From contig JAFGWO010000179.1 in NCBI GenBank assembly GCA_016937135.1, forward strand, positions 1 to 12,033: a stretch of DNA of 12,033 nt. Direction: 5' to 3'. The stretch is from Pseudomonadota bacterium (GTDB lineage Bacteria > BMS3Abin14). Below, in pieces: positions 6,377 through 12,033 of this stretch (the first letter of the stretch is position 1; every line of letters starts with the position of its first letter). A model generated the notes under the pieces. The model ran no database searches and was not told the origin of the DNA. It was given only the letters and a program-made list of their open reading frames with translations. Both the position numbers and the translations under genes were made by a program.

Positions 6377-8101
6377 CTACTTCACCGCCCTGAGTTTCTT
6401 TTCCTGTTTTTTGCGGGAACCGAAGATCATTTCATTGGTAGCCGCCCCGGCGGGGACCATGGGGAAAACCCCCTCTTCCCGGTCGACGAGGCAGTTCACC
6501 ACAACCGGCCCCTTATGCTTCATCATCTCGACAAGACCGGCATCCACATCTTCCTTCCGGTCGATGAGGATCCCCTTGACCCCGTAAGCCTCTGCGATTT
6601 TGACGAAATTCGGATTTGAGGCAAGACAGGTGGAAGAATACCGCGCTTCATAAAACAGCTCCTGCCATTGCCGCACCATCCCAAGGAAACAGTTGTTCAG
6701 GATGAGGATCTTCACCGGAAGATTATGCTGGGCAACCGTCGCCAGTTCCTGGATGTTCATCTGGATGCTCCCGTCCCCGGCGATATCGACCACCAGGCGG
6801 TCCGGGAAAGCGAACTGGGCCCCCATGGCGGCCGGAAAACCGTAGCCCATGGTGCCCAGCCCTCCCGAGGAAAGGAGGGTGCGGGGGTGACGGAAACGGA
6901 AAAACTGCGCCGTCCACATCTGGTTCTGGCCCACTTCGGTGGTGATAATAGTGTCATCCGGGCACAACTCGCTGAGGCGCTCGATGACATGTTGCGGCTT
7001 AATGCTGCTGCTCGTCCTGTCATAGTCAAGGGGTTTTTCCTGACCCCAATAGGCAACCCGTTCCAGCCAGCTTTCCCTTATCTCGTTCCAGACCGGCTCT
7101 TCGTCCTCCTGCTGGGCATTCAGATTGGAGAGGATCTCGCGGATGTCTCCCACGACGGGAAGGTGGACCGCGACGTTCTTGCTGATGGCCGAAGGATCGA
7201 TGTCGATATGGACAACCTTGGCCTCCGGAGCGAATTTGGAAACGTTTCCGGTGACCCGATCGTCGAACCTGGCCCCGATGGCGAGAAGCAGGTCGGAAGA
7301 GTGGATGGCCATATTGGCCTGGTATGTCCCGTGCATCCCGAGCATTCCCATGAAAAGGGGGTGGTCCCCGGGGAACCCGCCGAGTCCCAGCAGGGTGGTC
7401 GTCACCGGGATTTTGTTTCTTTCGGCAAAGAGCACGAGCTCTCTGGTGGCCCCCGAGATGATGATGCCTCCACCCGCGTAGATGACCGGTTTTTTGCACT
7501 TTCTGAGCTCGGAAAGAACCCTCTTTATCTGACCCTTGTGCCCGTTTACGCTCGGCCTGTACCCCCGGATCTCCACCTTCTCCGGCCTGAGATACTTCCC
7601 CTTGCCGCTCAGAATGTCCTTGGGGAGATCGACGACCACAGGGCCGGGACGACCGGTTGAAGCGATGTAGAAGGCCTCCCGGATGATCTGCGGGATATCC
7701 TCCGTTTTCCTGACCAGGTAGCTATGCTTCGTGACCGGCCGGGTGATCCCGATGATATCGGCTTCCTGGAAGGCGTCTCCCCCGATCATGTAGCTGGCGA
7801 CCTGCCCGGTGAGGGCGACCATGGGGATGCTGTCCATGTAGGCTGTGGTGATCCCCGTAACCAGGTTGGTGGCCCCTGGCCCGGAAGTTGCCATGCAGAC
7901 CCCGACCCTCCCCGTGGCCCGGGCGTAGCCGTCGGCCGCATGGGCGGCCGCCTGTTCGTGGCGGGTCATGACATGCCGCAGCCCGCTCCCGAAAAGGGCG
8001 TTGTAAAAATCGAGCAGAACCCCTCCCGGATACCCGAACATGATCTGGACATCCTCATCCTTGAGGGCCTGGACGAGGATTTGCGCGCCTGACATCTGCA
8101 T
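6377..8101 (-). CDS. ilvB: acetolactate synthase large (catalytic) subunit
   Basis: IlvB is the thiamine-diphosphate enzyme that joins two pyruvates to acetolactate, or pyruvate with 2-ketobutyrate to acetohydroxybutyrate, in the first common step of branched-chain amino acid synthesis. The 574-residue protein shows the three-domain layout of the family. The N-terminal pyrimidine-binding domain has the catalytic glutamate E49 in RHEQAAAHAADGYARATG. A central FAD/nucleotide-type domain spans about residues 195-330. The C-terminal pyrophosphate-binding domain has GDGS beginning at residue 442 and NN at 469-470, followed by LGMVRQWQ. GGGAG lies 7 nt before ATG 8101, favouring it over the ATG two codons downstream. 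It lies 55 nt after ilvD and 25 nt before ilvN. The pairing with ilvN and length support biosynthetic AHAS rather than the catabolic ALS. Confidence 0.97.
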   Translation of the reverse strand: MQMSGAQILVQALKDEDVQIMFGYPGGVLLDFYNALFGSGLRHVMTRHEQAAAHAADGYARATGRVGVCMATSGPGATNLVTGITTAYMDSIPMVALTGQVASYMIGGDAFQEADIIGITRPVTKHSYLVRKTEDIPQIIREAFYIASTGRPGPVVVDLPKDILSGKGKYLRPEKVEIRGYRPSVNGHKGQIKRVLSELRKCKKPVIYAGGGIIISGATRELVLFAERNKIPVTTTLLGLGGFPGDHPLFMGMLGMHGTYQANMAIHSSDLLLAIGARFDDRVTGNVSKFAPEAKVVHIDIDPSAISKNVAVHLPVVGDIREILSNLNAQQEDEEPVWNEIRESWLERVAYWGQEKPLDYDRTSSSIKPQHVIERLSELCPDDTIITTEVGQNQMWTAQFFRFRHPRTLLSSGGLGTMGYGFPAAMGAQFAFPDRLVVDIAGDGSIQMNIQELATVAQHNLPVKILILNNCFLGMVRQWQELFYEARYSSTCLASNPNFVKIAEAYGVKGILIDRKEDVDAGLVEMMKHKGPVVVNCLVDREEGVFPMVPAGAATNEMIFGSRKKQEKKLRAVK

Positions 8102-8121
8102 CCGTTTTCTCCCTGAAAACC

Positions 8122-8147
8122 CCCCGGACGAAAAAGCCAGTCCGGGG
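8122..8147 (-). other. intercistronic stem-loop between ilvD and ilvB
   Basis: Perfect 8-bp GC-rich arms (CCCCGGAC at 8122-8129 and GTCCGGGG at 8140-8147) enclose a 10-nt loop in the 55-nt gap between ilvD and ilvB. In the transcript sense the stem is followed by GGTTTTC, a weak T-run, so it could be a leaky terminator, a processing site or an mRNA-stabilising stem. The ilvB ribosome site lies just downstream and stays outside the stem. Confidence 0.6.
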
Positions 8148-8156
8148 CGTAATAAC

Positions 8157-9818
8157 CTATTCGTCCAGAATGGCGCCCGAGGCCGCGGAATGGACCAGCC
8201 GTGAATACCGTCCCAGGATGCCCCTGCGGATCCTCGGTTCCGGAGGCGTCCACACGGACCTCCGGGCCGCCAGCTCTTCTTCCGGGACCATCAGCTCCAG
8301 CTTCCGTTCGGGGATATCGATCCGGATCCGTTCCCCTTCGGCAATCAGCCCGATGACCCCGCCGGCGGCGGCCTCGGGGGAAACGTGACCGATGCAAGGC
8401 CCCCTTGTCCCACCTGAAAAACGGCCGTCGGTGATCAGGGCGACTTTGAGACCCAGACCGGAAATGGCGGCTGTCACGGAGAGCATCTCTCTCATCCCGG
8501 GGCCACCTTTGGGCCCCTCGTTCCGGATCACCACCACATCCCCATCCTTGATTTTCCGGTCCATGACCGCCTTCATGGCGTCTTCCTCCCGCTCGAAAAC
8601 CCGGGCGGGTCCCTCGAAGACCATCATATCCTCCGTCACAGCCGTCTGTTTGACGACCGATCCGTCGGGAGCGATATTCCCCCTCAGGACAGCGATCCCC
8701 CCCTGTTTGTGGTAGGGAGAGTCGGCCGGCCGGATCACGCTCTCGTCCTTGACGGGAGCCTCCCGGGCCAGGTCAAGGATATCCACCCCGGAAATGGTGG
8801 GAGAGGGCTTTAAAAGAACCCGGAGCCGGGAGAGAACGGCAGGGACGCCGCCCGCGTAGTGCAGGTCCTCCATGAAATGCTCCCCTCCGGGTCGGATGTT
8901 GGCAATGTGGGGGGTGCGGCGGCTGATCGCGTCAAAAAGGGCAAGATCCACCCCCCGGCCTGCCTCGTGGGCCACTGCCGGGACGTGGAGGGCCGTATTT
9001 GTGGATCCTCCCAGCGCCATATCTACCGTGATCGCGTTTTCGAAGGCATTGGATGTCAGGATTTTCGAGGTTGTCAGGTCCTCTCTTACCAGCTGGACGA
9101 TCCGCTCGCCGCTCTCAAAGGCGATCCTTCTTTTTTCGGCGAAACCGGCCAGCGCCGTAGCGCAGTAAGGAAGGGAAAGCCCCAGGGCCTCCGTGATGCA
9201 GGCCATGGTATTGGCCGTGTACATTCCCTGGCACGCGCCCGGGCCCGGGCAGGCCTCCAGCGCCAGGCACTCCAGTTCGGCCTCATCCATCTGGCCGGCC
9301 TGATACCGTCCCACCGCCTCGAAGGTATCCCGGACCAGGGACCTTCTCTGTCCCTTGTACATTCCGGAATGCATCGGACCGGCCGTTACGATAATGGCGG
9401 GGATATCAAGGCGGGCAGCCGCCATGAGCATCCCGGGTGTGATCTTGTCGCAATTGGTCAGAAGAACAATCCCGTCAAAGGCATGGGCCTGGGTCACCGC
9501 TTCCACCAGATCGGAGATCCATTCCCTGGTAGGGAGGCTGTATCGCATCCCCTCATGGCCCATGGCAATCCCGTCGCAGACTCCAGGGATGCCAACCAGA
9601 AAGGAGGTCCCCCCCCCGGAATGCACCCCTTTTTCGATGGAACGCTCCAGTTCCCTCATACCGACGTGACCCGGGATGACGTCGGAAAAACTGGTGAAAA
9701 CACCGATATGGAGTCTGCTGAGGGCTCTGGGCGTGATCCCGGTGGCATAGATAAGGGCCCGGTTAGGCGCCCTCTCCGGGCCTTTTCTGACACGATCGCT
9801 CCTGGTTTCCCTGCTCAT
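8157..9818 (-). CDS. ilvD: dihydroxy-acid dehydratase
   Basis: IlvD dehydrates the dihydroxy acids made by IlvC to the 2-keto acids that precede valine and isoleucine. From ATG 9818 the protein has 553 residues, normal for the family. A longer GTG start at 9860 lies inside a terminator hairpin and is unlikely; AAAGGA sits 8 nt before ATG 9818. Visible motifs are [19 protein letters not shown] (D82 a probable Mg ligand), NCDK (C123, K125 the lysine expected to be carbamylated), [16 protein letters not shown] (C190, C196), EGPKGGPGM and [10 protein letters not shown]. The N-terminal segment reads DVIPGHVGM, without the first cysteine of the [2Fe-2S]-type PCN motif. This resembles E. coli IlvD and suggests an oxygen-sensitive cluster type, by inference. 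It opens the ilvDBN run. Confidence 0.97.
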   Translation of the reverse strand: MSRETRSDRVRKGPERAPNRALIYATGITPRALSRLHIGVFTSFSDVIPGHVGMRELERSIEKGVHSGGGTSFLVGIPGVCDGIAMGHEGMRYSLPTREWISDLVEAVTQAHAFDGIVLLTNCDKITPGMLMAAARLDIPAIIVTAGPMHSGMYKGQRRSLVRDTFEAVGRYQAGQMDEAELECLALEACPGPGACQGMYTANTMACITEALGLSLPYCATALAGFAEKRRIAFESGERIVQLVREDLTTSKILTSNAFENAITVDMALGGSTNTALHVPAVAHEAGRGVDLALFDAISRRTPHIANIRPGGEHFMEDLHYAGGVPAVLSRLRVLLKPSPTISGVDILDLAREAPVKDESVIRPADSPYHKQGGIAVLRGNIAPDGSVVKQTAVTEDMMVFEGPARVFEREEDAMKAVMDRKIKDGDVVVIRNEGPKGGPGMREMLSVTAAISGLGLKVALITDGRFSGGTRGPCIGHVSPEAAAGGVIGLIAEGERIRIDIPERKLELMVPEEELAARRSVWTPPEPRIRRGILGRYSRLVHSAASGAILDE

Positions 9819-9842
9819 GAGATTCGTCCTTTCGGTACTATC

Positions 9843-9871
9843 AAAAAAAGGCGAGGCCACTGGCCTCGCCT
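9843..9871 (-). terminator. intrinsic terminator (or attenuator) between the DUF465 gene and ilvD
   Basis: In the minus-strand sense there is a GC-rich stem of 9-10 bp (GGCGAGGCC/GGCCTCGCC around a 3-nt AGT loop, positions 9850-9870) followed directly by seven T residues (9849-9843). This is a textbook rho-independent terminator for the DUF465 transcript, whose stop codon ends at 9897. It ends only 24 nt before the ilvD start codon, so a read-through or attenuation role towards ilvD is possible. Confidence 0.9.
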
Positions 9872-9896
9872 TTCAGTAAGCCATCGGCTGGGATTC

Positions 9897-10112
9897 CTAA
9901 CGATATTTGGTAAGAATGAGTTCCATTCTGTCCTTGCCGGCCAGTTTCTTCTTCTTCAGGTTCTCTATCTCGAAGTGAATTTCGGTCGAGGGAGGACGTC
10001 TTAACAGTTCTTCAATCTTTTCTTCCAGTTCCTGATGCTCCTGATGGAGCTTCCGGAACTCTTCGTCCTCCAAAAGGATGCGATTGATAAGATCCTGGTC
10101 CTTTGTGTCCAT
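9897..10112 (-). CDS. YdcH/DUF465-family small coiled-coil protein
   Basis: This is a 71-residue, highly charged protein predicted to be almost all helix. An acidic, heptad-like first half (EFRKLHQEHQELEEKIEELL, about residues 18-37) is joined by a PPS break to a basic second half containing LKKKKLAGKDRMELIL. That layout, with a terminal K-K-K-L-x-x-K-D-R/x-I/M pattern, is characteristic of the DUF465/YdcH family, whose function is not established. ATG 10112 is preceded by a GGGGG ribosome site 4 nt away. It has its own strong promoter and terminator, so it can be a single-gene transcript. The family call rests on pattern recognition and short length. A helical regulator or scaffold role would be guesswork. 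Confidence 0.85.
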   Translation of the reverse strand: MDTKDQDLINRILLEDEEFRKLHQEHQELEEKIEELLRRPPSTEIHFEIENLKKKKLAGKDRMELILTKYR

Positions 10113-10244
10113 GAAACCCCCTGAAAATTTGATGAATTATAAAGGTTATGGAAAATTTTTGTCAAGAAAAACAGAAGGGTCGCTTCGGGAAAGTCCGGAA
10201 AAGAGGTGAAGAAATCCTTTCGTCCCCACGCCCTCCTTTTTCTT
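10113..10244 (-). other. gap between the ATPase gene and the DUF465 gene
   Basis: This stretch of about 130 bp contains the perfect sigma-70 promoter described separately and an AT-rich segment around it. Nothing resembling a clear terminator for the ATPase gene is visible; a weak, mismatched TTCCGG/CCCGAA pairing near 10190 is the only candidate. No small frame with a good start is seen. Confidence 0.5.
10136..10165 (-). promoter_or_regulatory. consensus sigma-70 promoter upstream of the DUF465 gene
   Basis: In the minus-strand sense, TTGACA (10165-10160) and TATAAT (10141-10136) are both perfect hexamers separated by 18 bp. The surroundings are AT-rich, in contrast with the neighbouring genes. 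Transcription should start near 10129, giving a short leader before ATG 10112. This is the only perfect promoter I see in the window and may also feed ilvD-ilvB-ilvN if RNA polymerase passes the terminator at 9843-9871. Confidence 0.85.
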
Positions 10245-11297
10245 TCAACTTTCCCTGAACGTGTCCTCGAAAAATTCCTCCAGCTGGAGATCCAGATCAT
10301 CGTCCTTGCCGGACTTGCCGTCCCTGGCCGAGACACCGGCTCCGGGCAATGGCGGGCCTGAAACCGACTCTTTTTGGTTATCTTCTCCCTCGTTCCCTTC
10401 GGATGGCTGCCGGGATTTCTCTCCCCCCGGGATCCAGGTGGCCGGAAGATCGATGGAAGGGATTTTTACATCGGAATCCATCCTCAGATCGAACCCCAGG
10501 TCAGACGCCATCTCCCTCACAATGGCTTCATCGATCACCCTTTGCCGCATCAGGAATCCCTGAAAGAGGGAATTATCACACAGGACGTTTATTTTCCTGG
10601 GGAAGCCATGGGAATACCGGAAGATCTCCCTGAGGGCCTCATCGGAAAAAAGGTTTTCCCGGTTTCCTGCCACGGCGAGACGGTGGACGACGTAGGCCCG
10701 GGTTGCCTCTTCAGTGAGGGTGGATAGGCGGATCTTCATGGCCACCCGCTGCAGCAAGGGAGGGTCCAATGCAAGACACTCCTCTATCTCGGGAAGTCCG
10801 AAAAAGATGAAGGTGATGAGCTTGTGGGCGGTGACCTCCAGATTCAGGAGCCCCCGGAACTCCTCCATCAGTTCCTTCGTGTTGAGCATCTGGGCCTCAT
10901 CGATGAGGACCACAGCTTTTTTGCCCATCCGGTGGAGCTGAAGAAGACGCCGGTAGAGCTGGCCAATGATCTGGAGTTTTTCCCGGGCCGGGTTTTCGAC
11001 CCCCAGCTGCTGGGCGATCCTCCTTAAAAGCCATTCCTGGCTGATCTCCGAGTGCAGGATCACGAGGAGGGCGGATTCGTAGGCTTCCATCGGAAGGCTG
11101 TCCAGGACTTTTCTCGCGAGGGTGGTCTTTCCTGTCCCGATGTCCCCAACAACAACCGCCAGCCCCTTCATGGTCTCGGCGATGTACATCATCCTGGTGA
11201 GCGCCCGGCCATGCTGGGCGCTGTTGTAATAGAATCGCTCGTTGGGGGCGTTGCTGAAGGGCTCGATCTGGAGCCCGTAGAAGTCGAGGTAGCTCAC
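10245..11297 (-). CDS. ExeA/GspA-like AAA ATPase
   Basis: The 350-residue protein starts MSYLDFYGLQIEPFSNAPN, a hallmark of ExeA/GspA-type ATPases that assist secretin or pilus machinery assembly. Walker A is GDIGTGKTT (residues 51-59) and Walker B is VVLIDEAQ (D133, E134). A sensor-like stretch with the GLPEIEE region and a C-terminal helical part (FRYSHGFPRKINVLCDNSL) complete the AAA_22-like domain by about residue 270. From about 285 the protein becomes low-complexity and acidic (ending DLQLEEFFEDTFRES). There is no visible membrane segment or peptidoglycan-binding domain, unlike classical ExeA. The start is a GTG at 11297 with GGGAG 11 nt upstream, 20 nt after the TPR gene, so the two are probably cotranscribed. 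The exact machinery served cannot be told from this window. Confidence 0.85.
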   Translation of the reverse strand: MSYLDFYGLQIEPFSNAPNERFYYNSAQHGRALTRMMYIAETMKGLAVVVGDIGTGKTTLARKVLDSLPMEAYESALLVILHSEISQEWLLRRIAQQLGVENPAREKLQIIGQLYRRLLQLHRMGKKAVVLIDEAQMLNTKELMEEFRGLLNLEVTAHKLITFIFFGLPEIEECLALDPPLLQRVAMKIRLSTLTEEATRAYVVHRLAVAGNRENLFSDEALREIFRYSHGFPRKINVLCDNSLFQGFLMRQRVIDEAIVREMASDLGFDLRMDSDVKIPSIDLPATWIPGGEKSRQPSEGNEGEDNQKESVSGPPLPGAGVSARDGKSGKDDDLDLQLEEFFEDTFRES

Positions 11298-11317
11298 CTT
11301 GGCGTTTTCTCCCTGGC

Positions 11318-12033
11318 TTAGAGATAGGATATCCTGTCTTTAGGATCCCTTCCGGTATCGCTCTTCGGTTGTTCTTCCTTTTTGCCCGTGCTTTCCCTGG
11401 CCATCTCCTCCACCTCGCGGATCAGATCGCTGAGCATCTCATCCATTCCCGGCCCGGAGTCTGATTCCGCTTCAGGCTCCAAAGGCGTCTCTTTCTCCGC
11501 ATTGGACCTGATCTTTTGCAGGATATCATCGATCCTTTCGAAAGAAGGATCCCTTGACTTGACCTCCCCGTAGGCGGCAAGGGCCTTGCTCCACTCCCTG
11601 TTCCCCGCGTAGGCTTCCCCCAGTTGATAAAAAAAGCCGGTTTTGGAAGGCTCAGAGGCCTCCTCAAGGGCCCTTTGGGCTACCTTGACGGCAGAATCAA
11701 AATCCTTCTTTTCCAGGAAACACATAGCCATCAGGCTCAGGCTGTCCTGCTTCATCCCTGGTTCGCGTGCAGCGACCTCGAATTCCTTGAGGGCATCATC
11801 AAAGAGCCCCATGTCCTTGTAGGCGATCCCGAGATTATAGTGGGTTTCATATTCCTCCTCTCCGAGAACCTCCTCAATCCCTTTTTTAAACTGGGCGAAG
11901 ACTTCCTCGAAGGTAACGGGCGCGGTCTGCGGAGCGGCCTCCCTGGGGGGGTCGAATTCGTCCGACAAAGCAGAACGCAGCTCATCGGCGATGTCAAGAA
12001 ACCCCTCCGCATCCTCGGATGTCCTGTCTTCCA
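11318..12033 (-). CDS. TPR-repeat protein, C-terminal part (N-terminus beyond the window)
   Basis: The frame is open from the right edge to a TAA at 11318-11320, showing the last 237 residues of a larger acidic protein. The visible N-terminal 50 or so residues are Glu/Asp-rich (GFLDIADELRSAL), then FEEVFAQFKKGIEEVLG leads into three tetratricopeptide repeats. The first contains YNLGIAYKDMGLFDDALKEF, the second LMAMCFLEKKDFDSAVKVA, and the third YQLGEAYAGNREWSKALAAY. A Glu-rich tail follows, ending RISYL. There is no obvious transmembrane segment in the visible part. It precedes the ExeA-like ATPase by 20 nt, suggesting a joint role in assembling an envelope machine; this is inferred from position only. 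An internal TTG at 11968 should not be taken as the start, since the frame stays open upstream. Confidence 0.85.
   Translation of the reverse strand, partial: EDRTSEDAEGFLDIADELRSALSDEFDPPREAAPQTAPVTFEEVFAQFKKGIEEVLGEEEYETHYNLGIAYKDMGLFDDALKEFEVAAREPGMKQDSLSLMAMCFLEKKDFDSAVKVAQRALEEASEPSKTGFFYQLGEAYAGNREWSKALAAYGEVKSRDPSFERIDDILQKIRSNAEKETPLEPEAESDSGPGMDEMLSDLIREVEEMARESTGKKEEQPKSDTGRDPKDRISYL

Noticed and set aside
9819..9860. Longer IlvD starting at GTG 9860
   Set aside because: That start is inside the terminator stem and lacks a ribosome site; ATG 9818 has AAAGGA at a suitable distance and gives the usual length.

Overview
The window is a stretch of ordinary-looking core metabolism from a moderately GC-rich Gram-negative bacterium. 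Every gene I can support lies on the minus strand, so transcription runs from high to low coordinates. Gene order and protein style (ilvD-ilvB-ilvN-ilvC-psd-pssA-leuA-leuC, preceded by an ExeA-type ATPase and a TPR protein) resemble what I recall from Deltaproteobacteria/Desulfobacterota such as Geobacter and relatives. That placement is from memory of gene order and protein motifs, not from a search.

Layout in transcription order. (1) 12033-10245: the C-terminal part of an acidic TPR protein, followed 20 nt later by an ExeA/GspA-like AAA ATPase. (2) 10165-9843: a near-perfect sigma-70 promoter, a 71-residue YdcH/DUF465-type protein and a textbook intrinsic terminator. (3) 9818-5875: ilvD, ilvB and ilvN, giving dihydroxy-acid dehydratase and both acetolactate synthase subunits. 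(4) 5874-5584: a gene-free stretch of about 290 bp holding five hairpins almost end to end, bordered by heptamer-repeat tracts. (5) 5583-3122: ilvC, then psd and pssA, which overlap by 4 bp; the last two make phosphatidylethanolamine. (6) 3121-2908: a GC-rich leader-like gap. (7) 2907-1: leuA and nearly all of leuC, separated by a gap with 7-bp tandem repeats.

Together IlvBN, IlvC and IlvD carry out the shared steps to the keto-acid precursors of valine, leucine and isoleucine (the final transaminase is not here). LeuA and LeuC begin the leucine branch; leuD and leuB would be expected beyond the left edge. Psd and PssA sit inside this operon-like series although they belong to membrane lipid synthesis.

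I found no convincing new defence, mobile or biosynthetic system. The points most worth a second look are the hairpin array between ilvN and ilvC, a terminator placed immediately before ilvD with almost no room for a promoter after it, an altered cofactor loop in IlvC, and the heptamer repeats in two intergenic gaps.
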